DNA of 64,000 bases from an uncultured Sulfurovum sp. Lineage in GTDB: Bacteria; Campylobacterota; Campylobacteria; Campylobacterales; Sulfurovaceae. The first letter of the stretch is position 1; each line of letters starts with the position of its first letter. The translations under genes were made by a program, and so were the position numbers. Shown piece by piece: positions 34,592-45,382 of the stretch. The notes under the pieces were generated by a model. The model had not been told where the DNA came from and did no database searches. It saw nothing but the letters and a program-made list of their open reading frames with translations. The stretch covers positions 1 through 64,000 of the forward strand of contig CACVAP010000053.1 in NCBI GenBank assembly GCA_902727895.1, read 5' to 3'.

Positions 34592-36078
34592 TTAGTCGCT
34601 CCCGATGGTAATATATCCGAAATATAATGAAGTACACTCGGTTCAAATTTATCAATGAAATAATCTGGGTAAAGTCCCATAACAAAGATTAAAACAACCC
34701 ATGGAATTAAACCTAATATCTCTTTGATTTTTAAATCTCTCATAGGTAAGTCTTTACCATTGTCAGTTTCTCTGTCTTGTAAAATAGCCCGTTGAAACAT
34801 CCATAACATAAATGAAGCAGCAATCAGTACCGTAAGTCCTGAAATGTATCCTAAGACAGGATGAAATTCATAAAGACCAAAGATGATTAAAAGCTCTGAG
34901 GTAAAACCACTTGTTCCAGGAAGTCCTACATTTGAGAAAAGGAAAATAGCAAAAATAACGGTAAAGATAGGGGCTTGTTTCGCAATACCTCCTAAGTTAC
35001 TAATGGTTTTAAATCCTGTTTCACGATGAAGTATTCCAATCAATAAGAACAGTCCACCCGTTGCAATAGCATGGGCAATAATAAGGTAAAGTGCACCACT
35101 CATTCCATAAGCATTGAGTGAAAAAACACCAGCCGTAATGAAACTTAAGTGAGAAGCTGAAGCATAAGCGAACATTCTTTTAATGTCATTTTGCATAAGC
35201 GCAGCAATACCAAAGTAGATAAGACCAAAAATACCAATACATACAAAGAAGATTGAGAAGTCACTGTAAATCTCTGGGAAAATAGGAATTAAAAATCTTA
35301 CAATTGCATAAACCCCAAGTTTCGCCATAATTGCAGAAAGTATAAATACAGCACCTGTTGGTGCATTAGTATAGGTGTCTGTAATCCATGTATGGAAAGG
35401 GAACAGAGGAATTTTAATGGCAAATGCTGTTGCAAATGCTAAAAAGAGCCAAAGTTTTGCGTCATAACTAAGGGTGCTAATTTGGGTAAAACTATCAATG
35501 GCAAAAGACCATGTTCCAAATTCAGCATAATAAGCTGTACCCAAATACATAATTGCAATCAACATAAGTAGAGAACCAGCAATGGTATAAACGGTTACTT
35601 TAATGGTAGAAAAAATCTTGTTTCCTGTACCAAACATACCCATAATCAAGAAGATTGGTAACAGCATGGTTTCCCAGAAAAAGTAAAAAAGTACCATATC
35701 TAATGAAAGTAAAGCACCTGTAATTCCTGTTTGAACCAAGAGCATGTTAATCCAATACCCTTTGGTTCTACCTTCCCATAAAAGGAGGTAGGCAGGAGAA
35801 ATAAGTAAGGCAATTAGCATAAGAATGGTTAATGAAAAACCATCTACCCCAATATAATAATTAATTCCATATTGTTCAATCCATACATTGTTGGTTACAA
35901 ATTGTATACCAGCTTCTGGATCAAAACTAAGATAGAGTTTTAAAACCAGTCCAAAAATAATGATGGTGGTAACAAAAGCAATATTTCGTACCGTGTTGGC
36001 ATCTTTGGTGGTAATCATCAATATAAATGCCACAATTGCTGGCAAAAATATAATAAATGATAAAATATCTGCACTCAT
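34588..36078 (-). CDS. nuoM: NADH-quinone oxidoreductase subunit M
   Basis: 496 residues with about 14 helices, antiporter-like proton channel subunit of complex I. Conserved features are [17 protein letters not shown] (key Glu), [20 protein letters not shown] (key Lys and the substrate-channel Pro/Phe) and a late [14 protein letters not shown] segment. It follows nuoL by one base and overlaps nuoN, so translation is coupled along the operon. Confidence 0.96.
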   Translation of the reverse strand: MSADILSFIIFLPAIVAFILMITTKDANTVRNIAFVTTIIIFGLVLKLYLSFDPEAGIQFVTNNVWIEQYGINYYIGVDGFSLTILMLIALLISPAYLLLWEGRTKGYWINMLLVQTGITGALLSLDMVLFYFFWETMLLPIFLIMGMFGTGNKIFSTIKVTVYTIAGSLLMLIAIMYLGTAYYAEFGTWSFAIDSFTQISTLSYDAKLWLFLAFATAFAIKIPLFPFHTWITDTYTNAPTGAVFILSAIMAKLGVYAIVRFLIPIFPEIYSDFSIFFVCIGIFGLIYFGIAALMQNDIKRMFAYASASHLSFITAGVFSLNAYGMSGALYLIIAHAIATGGLFLLIGILHRETGFKTISNLGGIAKQAPIFTVIFAIFLFSNVGLPGTSGFTSELLIIFGLYEFHPVLGYISGLTVLIAASFMLWMFQRAILQDRETDNGKDLPMRDLKIKEILGLIPWVVLIFVMGLYPDYFIDKFEPSVLHYISDILPSGATK

Positions 36079-36079
36079 C

Positions 36080-37972
36080 TTAAACTCCTTGCAGTTTCAT
36101 ATAGACATAATATGAGATAGCACTCATACCTATAAGCATGTAAAATGCGTAATATCGAACATTCGCATTTTGTAAAAATGTTAATCCTCGTCCAAAGGCA
36201 ACAAAGCCTTTAGAGAGTCCCATAAGTGAGGCATCAATTATTTTATTGTCGACAACATCACTAAAGAAGGTTGAGAGTCTTTGTGCGCTTTTAACAAAAA
36301 TAGTATTATAAACTTCATCTACATAGAATTTATTGTAAATCAATCCTTCTTCCGTCTCACGTTTAGAGAGGTCATAGTTTGCATAACGTTTGTATGCCAC
36401 ATAGATTCCTGAAGCAGCTACGGCAATACTTAAAATAATCAGTACGTACTCAGCAGCATGTGACAAGTCAAGAGGGGTACTATTTAACTGTGCCAACCAT
36501 GTATCTACATTATGATTTCCACCCAATACTTCTGGTAAGTTAATAAATCCTGCAAAGACAGCACCGATAGCCAGTACAAAAAGTGGGATACCAATGCTCC
36601 ATGGTGTCTTATGTGTCTCCATTTTACTTTGTTCATTTGGTGCAACAAATAAAATGAAGTAAAGTCTAAACATATAGAATGCTGTTAAAAATGCTGTAAA
36701 GAGTCCAATCAACCAAATAAGGTAATGTCCTCCTGAAAAAGCACCCGTTAAAATGGCATCTTTAGAGAAGAAACCAGCAAATGGTGGGATTCCTGAAATG
36801 GCAATAACCCCAATGAGGAAAGTAACACTAATAATTGGTAACTTTTTACGTTGTTTCCCCAGTTCAAATATATCTTGTTCATGATGAATGGCTAAGATTA
36901 ATCCACCAGCTCCCATAAATAGCATTGCTTTAAAGAATGCATGGGTAAACACATGGAAAAGTCCTGAACTGTAAAGTCCCAGTCCAACAGCGATAAACAT
37001 ATATCCCAGTTGACTCATGGTCGAGTACGCCAAGATTTTTTTAATGTCTGTCTGTCTAGTGGCAATAATCGCAGCAAAAAGGGCTGAGAAAGCACCAACA
37101 TAGGCAATAAACAGTCCTACACCAGGAATGGCATCATAGAGGAAATGGAATCTCGCAACCATGTAAACACCAGCTGTAACCATCGTTGCAGCATGAATAA
37201 GTGCCGAGATGGGTGTGGGCCCGAGCATCGCATCAGGTAACCAAGTATAAAGTGGAATCTGTGCAGATTTACCCATAGCACCTATAAAGAGTAGCACACC
37301 TGAAAGTATCAGTAACGGTTGAGATGCTAGCGTGATATTTTCTTGCATAGAAGAAAAACTAATTCCTGTTTCATTGAGTGCGAAAAAGAGGGTAATTACC
37401 CCTAAAAGGAATCCCAAGTCTCCAACTCTGTTTACAAGAAATGCTTTATTCCCTGCAACAACGTTTTCTTTGGTTTTATAGTAAAAAGAGATAAGTAAGT
37501 AAGAACATACCCCTACACCTTCCCAACCAATGAAAAGAATAATCGGATTATCAGCCAATACAAGTAATAGCATAGAAGCTAAGAAAAGGTTGAAGTAAGC
37601 AAAGAACTTACCAAACCCTTCATCATCTTTCATATACGCTACAGCATAGAGATGAATAAGTGTACCAACAAAAGTAACAAATAGAGACATAAAAATAGAA
37701 AGGTTGTCTCCTAAAAGTTGCATTGGAATGGTAAGCTTATCAATGTCTAGCCACATGAAAAGGTGCTGTGAATAAACCGAACCGTGTTCATTCATATCCA
37801 AAAAGAGGATAAGTGTAAAAACAAAAGCTAATAACGGAAATACTGTCCCAATAATGGCAAAGAGTAATTCAGGAATCTTCTGAATTTTTATGTGATAGAG
37901 ATAAAACCCTCCGTTGAGTAAACCACCCAACAAAGGAAATAATATAATCCATATTAAAAGAGAAGTATTCAT
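36080..37972 (-). CDS. nuoL: NADH-quinone oxidoreductase subunit L
   Basis: 630 residues, the largest antiporter-like subunit, with the C-terminal lateral helix (YNKFYVDEVYNTIFVKSAQR) that braces the membrane arm. Conserved pumping motifs include FIGWEGVGVCSYLLISFYYK and GKSAQIPLYTWLPDAMLGPT. It overlaps nuoK by four bases. Confidence 0.97.
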   Translation of the reverse strand: MNTSLLIWIILFPLLGGLLNGGFYLYHIKIQKIPELLFAIIGTVFPLLAFVFTLILFLDMNEHGSVYSQHLFMWLDIDKLTIPMQLLGDNLSIFMSLFVTFVGTLIHLYAVAYMKDDEGFGKFFAYFNLFLASMLLLVLADNPIILFIGWEGVGVCSYLLISFYYKTKENVVAGNKAFLVNRVGDLGFLLGVITLFFALNETGISFSSMQENITLASQPLLILSGVLLFIGAMGKSAQIPLYTWLPDAMLGPTPISALIHAATMVTAGVYMVARFHFLYDAIPGVGLFIAYVGAFSALFAAIIATRQTDIKKILAYSTMSQLGYMFIAVGLGLYSSGLFHVFTHAFFKAMLFMGAGGLILAIHHEQDIFELGKQRKKLPIISVTFLIGVIAISGIPPFAGFFSKDAILTGAFSGGHYLIWLIGLFTAFLTAFYMFRLYFILFVAPNEQSKMETHKTPWSIGIPLFVLAIGAVFAGFINLPEVLGGNHNVDTWLAQLNSTPLDLSHAAEYVLIILSIAVAASGIYVAYKRYANYDLSKRETEEGLIYNKFYVDEVYNTIFVKSAQRLSTFFSDVVDNKIIDASLMGLSKGFVAFGRGLTFLQNANVRYYAFYMLIGMSAISYYVYMKLQGV

Positions 37973-38283
37973 CTGTTAATCTCCGGTTTAAGTTTAATAA
38001 ATAAGTCACTATCAAGTGAGCCTTTTGATCTAAAAAGAAGAATCATAACAGTTAAAAAGATTGCTGCTTCAGCTGCTGCAATGGCAATAATCATCATGGC
38101 AATAATCTGTCCGTCCATATCTTGATGTAGTTTTGAAAAGACCACAAGCAATAAGTTTACTGCGTTGAGCATTAACTCAATAGACATATACATTACAAAG
38201 ATATTTCTTCTGGCAACGACACCAATCACCCCTATTGAAAAGAGTATGATTGCAATGGTTCCATATCCTAAAAGTGTTGTCAT
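37969..38283 (-). CDS. nuoK: NADH-quinone oxidoreductase subunit K
   Basis: 104 residues, three helices. The two buried Glu residues needed for proton transfer are in MYMSIELMLNAVNLL and AIAAAEAAIFL. It overlaps nuoJ and nuoL by four bases each, as is common in bacterial nuo operons. Confidence 0.97.
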   Translation of the reverse strand: MTTLLGYGTIAIILFSIGVIGVVARRNIFVMYMSIELMLNAVNLLLVVFSKLHQDMDGQIIAMMIIAIAAAEAAIFLTVMILLFRSKGSLDSDLFIKLKPEINR

Positions 38284-38798
38284 TGTTTAATCTCCTTTTT
38301 TGATTTTTGTTTAGCTAGTACGATTACACCAATAAGGGCAACCAGAAGTAAAACAGAGATAAGCTCAAAGGGAAGTAACCATTCTGTGTACAGTTGCATT
38401 CCCAGTGCTTTGATTGTTCCAAAATCTGACTCTACTAACACCATGTCGATGTTAGGAAGGGTAGAAAGTGCTTTAAAAATTAACATGTTAATCGGAATCA
38501 TTAATACAGCACCTAAAGTGATTAACATATATTTTTTAGGCTCATGAGGTAAGTCCTCTTTCTTAATGTTAAGAAACATGAGTAAAAATAAGAACAGTGT
38601 TAATACGGCTCCTGCATAAACAATAATCTGAACCATAAATAAGAATGAAGCATTTAAAAGTGCAAAGAATCCACCTACCGATAAGATAGAAATCAAGAGT
38701 CCTAAAGTAGCGTACATAGGTTCTTCTGCTGTTATCATGGTAATTGCACCACCGATAGCTAAAATAGCAAATAGTATAAAGAAAATATCAATCATCAC
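38280..38798 (-). CDS. nuoJ: NADH-quinone oxidoreductase subunit J
   Basis: 172 residues, five helices. The conserved flexible helix 3 reads FLFMVQIIVYAGAVLTLFLF, close to the quinone-linked E-channel. It overlaps nuoI by 11 bases and nuoK by four. Confidence 0.95.
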   Translation of the reverse strand: MMIDIFFILFAILAIGGAITMITAEEPMYATLGLLISILSVGGFFALLNASFLFMVQIIVYAGAVLTLFLFLLMFLNIKKEDLPHEPKKYMLITLGAVLMIPINMLIFKALSTLPNIDMVLVESDFGTIKALGMQLYTEWLLPFELISVLLLVALIGVIVLAKQKSKKEIKQ

Positions 38799-39294
38799 TA
38801 AAATCCTTTGATCGAGTATTCGCTAGAAGTGCTTCTTTGGAAAGTATGAAGTCTTTTCTTTGGTCAGCAACAAAAGAGAAGATACCTGTGTCCATACGAA
38901 TCGCATCACAAGGACAAGCTTCAACACAGTATCCACAGAAAACACACTCAAGTAAATCAATGTTAAACACGGCAGGCATTTTTTCGTCTACCCCGTCTGT
39001 TCTCTCTGTAGCTTCAATAAACATACAGTCAGCAGGACATGCTGTTGCACACATATAACAGGCAACACAGCTTATACTGTCGTCTTCTCTTTTAGTTAGC
39101 CTGTGAACACCTCTGTACCTATCTGTAATGTCTGTAGGTTGTACCTCAGGATAAGACTTTGTAATCAAATTAGAATTGTCTTTAATGTTTGTAACAAAAT
39201 GACGCATGGTTGTTTTCATTCCTGAAACAATTGCAGGAATATAGAGTTTATCTCTTAACGTATCACCATGTCTTTTAACAGTTTTTATACCCAT
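38788..39294 (-). CDS. nuoI: NADH-quinone oxidoreductase subunit I (two [4Fe-4S])
   Basis: 168 residues. Two ferredoxin motifs, CVACYMCATACPADC and CVFCGYCVEACPCDA, hold clusters N6a and N6b that pass electrons towards NuoB. An N-terminal amphipathic segment attaches it to the membrane. It follows nuoH by one base. Confidence 0.97.
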   Translation of the reverse strand: MGIKTVKRHGDTLRDKLYIPAIVSGMKTTMRHFVTNIKDNSNLITKSYPEVQPTDITDRYRGVHRLTKREDDSISCVACYMCATACPADCMFIEATERTDGVDEKMPAVFNIDLLECVFCGYCVEACPCDAIRMDTGIFSFVADQRKDFILSKEALLANTRSKDFSDD

Positions 39295-39295
39295 T

Positions 39296-40579
39296 TTAAG
39301 CTCCTAACACAAGCACGTAGGTGGCTGTGATAACTATGTTTAACAACGCCAAAGGAAGAAGAACTTTCCATCCAAGTAGTTGTAATTGATCGTAACGGAA
39401 TCGTAAGAGTGTCCAACGAATCCATACAAAGAAGAAGTTTATTAAGAAAAATTTCAGTAAGAAAGTCGATACTTGTATCATCGCTGTAGCAATGTTTGTA
39501 CCATTCGTACCCAATCCAAAAAGAAGCAGTAATGCTAATATAACAACAACAGCAATGGCAATCCCTTTAAAGATTTTAATCAAGATCTTTGACTCTTTAG
39601 CTCTTGGATCATTTTCATCTACCCAAGTGTTGTTTTTCTTAATCCATTGTGTAAAGAAGTAAATGGTTGCTGGTAAAATAATCATCATCGCAAATAAGAC
39701 AATGTTAATGTTCTCTTGCAGTGCTTGAGTATTTAACCAAGGAACTTGGTATCCTCCAAAGAACATCGTAACAATTAATGCACTCGCAGCACTCATGGCT
39801 GCAAATTCACTTACTTGGAAAAGACCAAATCTCATTGCCGAATACTCAGTATGGTATCCTGCAACAAGTTCACTTTCACCCTCGGCTAAGTCAAATGGTG
39901 CTCTGTTTGTCTCTGCAAATGCAGCAACAATAAAGATAAGTGCAGCCAAAGGTTGCATGATAATACCCCAAGCAGGAATAAATCCAAAGAGTAATCCACC
40001 TTGATATTCAGCAATATCACTTAAGTTCACAGAACCATAAACGATAAGCATAGAGATAATAGCAAGACCCATTGAAGCTTCATAAGAAATAACCTGTGCA
40101 ATGGCACGAATAGAACTTAAAATACCAAATTTACTGGTACTTGCATATCCACCCAAAACAATTCCGTAAACACTTAGTCCTGCAAAAGCTAAAAACCATA
40201 AGATACCTAAATCAATAGGCAGTGCTTGCATGGTATAAGTTACCCCATCAATTACCAGCCTATCAGCAAAAGGAATAACTCCTACCGTTAAAAATGAACA
40301 GATGAACATGATAACTGGTGCCATGATAAAGAACATTTTATGCTTAATAAACGCAGGAATAAAATCTTCTTTAAAAGCCAGTTTAATCATGTCAGCAACT
40401 GACTGAACCAATCCACCTAAACGAATTCCTCCAATGTGTGCACGGTTAGGACCAGATCTACCTTGCATAAATCCAGAAACCCTACGTTCCCACCACACCA
40501 TAATAGGCGTGGTTCCAACAGCTAAATTAACAGCAAGGAGAATATTAATAAATATAATAACTACAGCAGCAAATTCCAT
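39296..40579 (-). CDS. nuoH: NADH-quinone oxidoreductase subunit H, with extra helices
   Basis: 427 residues against about 325 in E. coli. The core is normal: WWERRVSGFMQGRSGPNR, FVFAETNRAPFDLAEGESEL-type loop (here AAFAETNRAPFDLAEGESEL) and the final IRWTLLRFRYDQLQLLGWKV. After GGYQVPWL there is an additional stretch of roughly 90 residues with two further hydrophobic helices (ILPATIYFFTQW, IAVVVILALLLLFGLG). It is the quinone-chamber subunit joining the arms of complex I. The stop of nuoG shares one base with its start region. Confidence 0.95.
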   Translation of the reverse strand: MEFAAVVIIFINILLAVNLAVGTTPIMVWWERRVSGFMQGRSGPNRAHIGGIRLGGLVQSVADMIKLAFKEDFIPAFIKHKMFFIMAPVIMFICSFLTVGVIPFADRLVIDGVTYTMQALPIDLGILWFLAFAGLSVYGIVLGGYASTSKFGILSSIRAIAQVISYEASMGLAIISMLIVYGSVNLSDIAEYQGGLLFGFIPAWGIIMQPLAALIFIVAAFAETNRAPFDLAEGESELVAGYHTEYSAMRFGLFQVSEFAAMSAASALIVTMFFGGYQVPWLNTQALQENINIVLFAMMIILPATIYFFTQWIKKNNTWVDENDPRAKESKILIKIFKGIAIAVVVILALLLLFGLGTNGTNIATAMIQVSTFLLKFFLINFFFVWIRWTLLRFRYDQLQLLGWKVLLPLALLNIVITATYVLVLGA

Positions 40580-42015
40580 TATGCCTTCTCCTTAGATAGG
40601 GACTCTATCGCTTTCCAAAGTGAAGTGAGTGTTCCTACAGGAGCATTTTTTCGTATACCACTTTTGATGTGTTGTGTTACACTCTCGCTATTGGTATAAC
40701 TTCCATCTTTTTCTAAAAATGAAGCAACAGGCAGAACGGTATTGGCAAACTCTTTTACCTTAGTGTCTTTTGAGCTAAATAAGATTACTTTTTTGTCTTT
40801 AAAAAGTTCTGCTTTGTCTTCAAAGTAACTGTTTTCAATAACAACAATCACCTTTTTCTGAGAAAGTAACTCGTTAAAGTCTTTTTCATTTTCATTGATA
40901 CGCAACGCCATCATTCCTGCACGGTTAGGTGATCTGTCAGAAGTACGTAACATATCATCAGCAAAGCTCTCATCATAGTATTGAGGTGAGTATCCAGAAA
41001 GTGTTGTACCATTATTGAGCGTATACTCTTTAATCAGTGCTAACTCTTCATTCGATAAGAAAGGAGAAACAAGTAAAAGCGTGTCATTTGGATTTGCAGT
41101 AAGTACGTCTGCTATGTTTGTGAGTGCTTCTTTAGTAGAAACAGTCTCTTGATTGATGCTCGCATCATTGAGTCGGTTGTCATTCTCATCTTTGTAGCTT
41201 AGTCTTCCATCATCACAAATAAAGTAACCATTTACATCATGGTCTTCACGTGGTCTAAATCTAAAGATTTGATCATCTTTGTATTTCTCTTTTTTGTGAT
41301 CAACATGGATGCTACACCCTTTTGAACAACCACTACAGATTGCTTCAAAGCTTTCTAAGAACCATACCCGTTGATTAAATCTAAAGTCTTTACTCGTTAA
41401 GGCACCAACAGGACAAAGGTCAACAATATTCATAGAATAGTCACTCTCAAGTTCTTGTCCTGGAAAAGTACTAATCACAGAATGGTCAGCTCTTGAAAAA
41501 ATACCCAGTTCATTCGTGTGTGTAATTTCATCGGTAAAACGGGTACAACGTGTACATAAAACACAACGTTCTTGGTCAAGCATTACATTTTTACCAAGGT
41601 CTACGGCTTTCTTCGCTTTTACTTTACTCTCAGCTTCTAAACGACTTTCGTAGAATCCACCAGCCATGTAATAGTCTTGAAGTTTACACTCTCCAGCTTG
41701 GTCACAAGTTGGACAATCAACAGGGTGGTTAATAAGTTCTAACTCTAAGATATCACGACGTACTTGCTCAATGTTTTCACCTTGAGTACGTACTACCATT
41801 CCTTCTTTTACAGGGGTGTCACAAGAAATTTGAGGACGTTTAGAACCTTCAATCTCTACCATACACATTCTACAGTTCCCATCTGTCCCCAAAGCAGGGT
41901 GATAACAGAAATGAGGAATGTCAATGTCTTGTTTAAATAAATAATCTATTAGTACAGCACCTTTTTCAGCTTCAACTTCTTTGCCATCTATGACTATATT
42001 CACTATATTACTCAT
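40579..42015 (-). CDS. nuoG: NADH-quinone oxidoreductase subunit G, short form
   Basis: 478 residues, about half of E. coli NuoG. The N-terminal part is complete: [2Fe-2S] (CYHPALGTDGNCRMC), the His-ligated cluster (HPVDCPTCDQAGEC), and two more four-Cys sites (CVLCTRCTRF and CSGCSKGCSI). The remainder is a shortened molybdopterin-oxidoreductase-like domain that binds no cofactor here. It overlaps nuoF by eight bases. Confidence 0.94.
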   Translation of the reverse strand: MSNIVNIVIDGKEVEAEKGAVLIDYLFKQDIDIPHFCYHPALGTDGNCRMCMVEIEGSKRPQISCDTPVKEGMVVRTQGENIEQVRRDILELELINHPVDCPTCDQAGECKLQDYYMAGGFYESRLEAESKVKAKKAVDLGKNVMLDQERCVLCTRCTRFTDEITHTNELGIFSRADHSVISTFPGQELESDYSMNIVDLCPVGALTSKDFRFNQRVWFLESFEAICSGCSKGCSIHVDHKKEKYKDDQIFRFRPREDHDVNGYFICDDGRLSYKDENDNRLNDASINQETVSTKEALTNIADVLTANPNDTLLLVSPFLSNEELALIKEYTLNNGTTLSGYSPQYYDESFADDMLRTSDRSPNRAGMMALRINENEKDFNELLSQKKVIVVIENSYFEDKAELFKDKKVILFSSKDTKVKEFANTVLPVASFLEKDGSYTNSESVTQHIKSGIRKNAPVGTLTSLWKAIESLSKEKA

Positions 42016-43282
42016 GTTCAGCTCCTTGATTGTTCAATATATATGTTTCAAATTCATCTCTAAATTTCACAACAATGCTTCCAATAATATCAGCAACAGC
42101 AGGGGCGAAAACACAAATGGTTTTACCATTTAGCGTGCCACAAACATCTGATATATTGTCAATATCACTTAGTTTACCTTGCTGATGAATGACTTTATGA
42201 AGAATGGTGTCAATCCAACCTGTTCCTTCACGACAAGGCGTACACTGTCCACATGACTCATGGTGATAAAACTCAATAATGTTTTTCGCCACTTCAACCA
42301 TACAAGCATCTTCATCAATAATAACCATTCCACCCGTACCTAAAGTAGAACCGATATCCCACATTGATTCATAATCAAGGACAGCTTTGTTAACTTCATC
42401 AGCAGTTAAGATAGGACAAGAAACACCTCCAGGAATAACAGCTTTAAGTTTTTTCCCGTCTTTCATTCCTCCACCTAAAGTGTTAATCACATCAATCATT
42501 TTGTGACCAAAAGCTAATTCATACACCCCTGGGTTTTTAACTGGTCCACTCAATGCAAAGAGCATGGTTCCTGGTGACTTTGGAGTTCCGTGTTTGGTGT
42601 AGGCTTCATAGCCAAACTCAACAATCTCAGGCACCGAAGCAATGGTTTCAACATTGTTCACGGTTGCAGGATCACCAAAGTACCACTCACACTCTTTTTG
42701 ATGTGGCTTTAAACGTGGATGACCACGTTTTCCTTCAAGTGACTCAATCAATGCAGACTTTTCACCACAAATATAAGCGCCAGCTCCACGATGCACGACA
42801 ATGTCCAGTTTAAAGTCACAAGCACCATTCATCAATGTCTCACCAATAATTCCAGCTTCATATGCTTCATCAATCGCCGTATTCAATCTATCAGCAAGCC
42901 ATTTGTACTCACCTCTAATATAGATGTAGGCTGTGTGAATGTTCATGGCATACGAAGAACAGATAATCCCCTCAATAAGTAAGTGTGGGTCTTTGTCCAT
43001 AACTTCTCTGTCTTTAAAAGTTCCGGGTTCACTCTCATCAGCATTGACAATTAGGTAGGCAGGTCGTGGGTCATTGAGTGGCATGTAACGCCATTTTTGA
43101 CCACAAGATGCACCTCCTCCACCTTTTCCTCTTAGGTTGGACTTCTCAACAGCTGTAATTACTTCATCGGGTGTCATAGTAAAGAGTTTCTCTAACGAAC
43201 CATAAACACCATGTTTTTTAGCAACTTCGAGTTTATATGACTCTGGAATATGAAATCTTTTACTTACAATTTTAGTTTCCAT
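42008..43282 (-). CDS. nuoF: NADH-quinone oxidoreductase subunit F (NADH- and FMN-binding)
   Basis: 424 residues. NADH/FMN motifs are LRGKGGGGASCGQKW and GAGAYICGEKSALIESLEG; the [4Fe-4S] N3 motif is ESCGQCTPCREGTGW. This is a true NADH dehydrogenase module. Campylobacter and Helicobacter lack NuoE and NuoF and use other proteins there, so this organism probably feeds NADH to complex I. It overlaps nuoE by 11 bases. Confidence 0.96.
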   Translation of the reverse strand: METKIVSKRFHIPESYKLEVAKKHGVYGSLEKLFTMTPDEVITAVEKSNLRGKGGGGASCGQKWRYMPLNDPRPAYLIVNADESEPGTFKDREVMDKDPHLLIEGIICSSYAMNIHTAYIYIRGEYKWLADRLNTAIDEAYEAGIIGETLMNGACDFKLDIVVHRGAGAYICGEKSALIESLEGKRGHPRLKPHQKECEWYFGDPATVNNVETIASVPEIVEFGYEAYTKHGTPKSPGTMLFALSGPVKNPGVYELAFGHKMIDVINTLGGGMKDGKKLKAVIPGGVSCPILTADEVNKAVLDYESMWDIGSTLGTGGMVIIDEDACMVEVAKNIIEFYHHESCGQCTPCREGTGWIDTILHKVIHQQGKLSDIDNISDVCGTLNGKTICVFAPAVADIIGSIVVKFRDEFETYILNNQGAEHE

Positions 43283-43757
43283 TTGAAGACTCCTTCAGTA
43301 AGGTTTTTACTTTGTCAACGGTAAGGTTTTCCACATAGTCACCGTTAAAGGCTAACATTGGTGCACCCCCACATGAACCTAGACACTCAACTACTGAAAG
43401 CGTAAACTGCCCATCAGCACTGGTTTCACCCGGTTTAATCTCCAGAGTCTCTTCAAGGTAAGCAATAATTTCTTTGCTTCCACAGAGCATACAAGAGGTT
43501 GTTTTACAAACTTCAATATGGTGTGTACCTGTAGGTTTTGTGTTGTACATGGTGTAGAAAGTTACGACTTCATAAACACGTATAGGTGTTGTATTCAGTA
43601 GTTCAGAGACAGTTATCATCGCCTCTGGGCTAATCCATCCCTCTTGTTCTTGTACCAACCATAAAGTTGGCAACATCATAGAGTCAATTTTAGGATAACG
43701 CTTTGAAATTTTTTCAAATTTCTCTTGGTTTTCAGGTGTTAGTGTAAAATTTTTCAT
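43272..43757 (-). CDS. nuoE: NADH-quinone oxidoreductase subunit E
   Basis: 161 residues, thioredoxin-like fold with a [2Fe-2S] cluster bound by Cys residues in CKTTSCMLCGS and VVECLGSCGGAP. It forms the flavin-side module with NuoF. It shares one base with nuoCD. Confidence 0.95.
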   Translation of the reverse strand: MKNFTLTPENQEKFEKISKRYPKIDSMMLPTLWLVQEQEGWISPEAMITVSELLNTTPIRVYEVVTFYTMYNTKPTGTHHIEVCKTTSCMLCGSKEIIAYLEETLEIKPGETSADGQFTLSVVECLGSCGGAPMLAFNGDYVENLTVDKVKTLLKESSNGN

Positions 43758-45382
43758 TATCTGTCAAACTCCCCTGCAATAAAGTTCATACTAGCCATGG
43801 TAACTACGGCATCTGCGAGCATAGTGTTTTCAATAATTTTTGAATAAGCACCTAAAGCATAGTAACAAGGTGGTCTACATTTTACTTTATGAGGTGTACC
43901 TGAACCATCACTAACTACGTAGAATCCAAGTTCTCCGTTAGCAGCTTCTGTGGAAGAGTAGTATTCACCTTTAGGTACTTTCACCCCTTCAAAAACCAAT
44001 TTAAACTGATTCATCATTCCTTCAATAGATCCATAAACTTGATCTTTTGGAGGCAGAGCAACTGCTCTATTATCTGTAATAATAGAACCATCAGGTATTT
44101 GTTTAATCGCTTGTCTAATAATTCTAATACTTTGAATCATTTCTTCAAAACGTACCATCATTCGGTCATAAACATCACCATGACTTCCTACAACCACATC
44201 AAAATCAAAACTGTCATAATGATAATATGGTTTGTCTTGTCTCATGTCACGAGGGCTACCTGTAGAACGAAGGTTTGGTCCTGTGATACCAGCACTAATG
44301 GCAAATTCTTCTGTGATTATCCCAACATCTTGTGTTCGGTCTAAGAAAATCTTATTACGAGCAATTAATGAAAGTGCATCATCAATAGATTTTTCTGTTG
44401 AACGCAGTACAGATTCAACTTCTTCTGCAAAACCGTCATACAAGTCATAACTTAATCCACCAATACGCGTGTAAGAGTTCGTAAGCCTAGCACCTGTAAG
44501 TTTTGAGAGTACTTCATAGGCTTCATCTCTTGGATTAAAGATGTACCAAAAGTTGGTTAATCCACCCAAGTCGACACAGTTGGCTGCATTACAAACAGCA
44601 TGATCCATAATACGGCTAAGTTCTCCAACAATCACACGAATAAATTTAGCACGTTCAGGTATTTCAATGTCCATCATGTCTTCAATACTTTTACAGTATC
44701 CGATGTTATTTAAAATAGCAGAACAGTAATTTAGTCTGTCAGTATAAGGGATAATTTGACTGTAAGTATGTGTTTCACAAGCTTTTTCAAAACCTCTGTG
44801 TAGGTAACCAATCTCTGTAGTTGCTGCTACAATTGATTCCCCTTCCATTGCCAAAAGATTTCGAATGGTTCCATGCGTAGCAGGGTGAGAAGGTCCTACA
44901 TTTAGAAGCATTACTTCATCTTCTTCATAACCTTTTTGTTTTAGAAGAGGACGCATCTCATCCATTAAATCTTCTGTTTCCGTACAGATTTGTCCATCGG
45001 TAATAACATAATCTTTTCTTAGAGGATGACCCACAAACTGATGGTGGTTCAATACTCTTTTTAGATTAGGATGACCTTCAAAAATAATTCCATACTGATC
45101 AAATACTTCTCTCTCACCCCAATTAGCTGCATAATAAATATCACTAATTGTGAGTAAAGTCAAAGTCTCATCATCAACCATGGTTTTTATGATAACTTCA
45201 TTTTTGAAAGTGCTGTCACGTAAAATATAAACCACAGCAAATCGCTCTGCTTTATGACCAGGATAATTTAGGTAATCAGTAGCTGTAACATCCAGTAATA
45301 AAGTAAAGTCTTCATTTTCTTTAAGGTTTAAAATGGTTTCTCTTACTTTTTCGTGAGATACTTCATATACTTTGTTATGCAT
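43757..45382 (-). CDS. nuoCD: fused NADH-quinone oxidoreductase subunits C and D
   Basis: 541 residues. Residues 1 to about 140 are the NuoC (30-kDa) domain ([20 protein letters not shown]); residues about 155-541 are the NuoD (49-kDa) domain, with [18 protein letters not shown], the quinone-site His/Tyr region and the terminal [15 protein letters not shown] fusion is known from several bacteria, including E. coli. It overlaps nuoB by eight bases. Confidence 0.96.
   Translation of the reverse strand: MHNKVYEVSHEKVRETILNLKENEDFTLLLDVTATDYLNYPGHKAERFAVVYILRDSTFKNEVIIKTMVDDETLTLLTISDIYYAANWGEREVFDQYGIIFEGHPNLKRVLNHHQFVGHPLRKDYVITDGQICTETEDLMDEMRPLLKQKGYEEDEVMLLNVGPSHPATHGTIRNLLAMEGESIVAATTEIGYLHRGFEKACETHTYSQIIPYTDRLNYCSAILNNIGYCKSIEDMMDIEIPERAKFIRVIVGELSRIMDHAVCNAANCVDLGGLTNFWYIFNPRDEAYEVLSKLTGARLTNSYTRIGGLSYDLYDGFAEEVESVLRSTEKSIDDALSLIARNKIFLDRTQDVGIITEEFAISAGITGPNLRSTGSPRDMRQDKPYYHYDSFDFDVVVGSHGDVYDRMMVRFEEMIQSIRIIRQAIKQIPDGSIITDNRAVALPPKDQVYGSIEGMMNQFKLVFEGVKVPKGEYYSSTEAANGELGFYVVSDGSGTPHKVKCRPPCYYALGAYSKIIENTMLADAVVTMASMNFIAGEFDR

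Noticed and set aside
43757-45382. Plus-strand ORFs opposite nuoCD (44039-44344, 44232-44450)
   Set aside because: Shadow frames of a conserved gene with no initiation signals.
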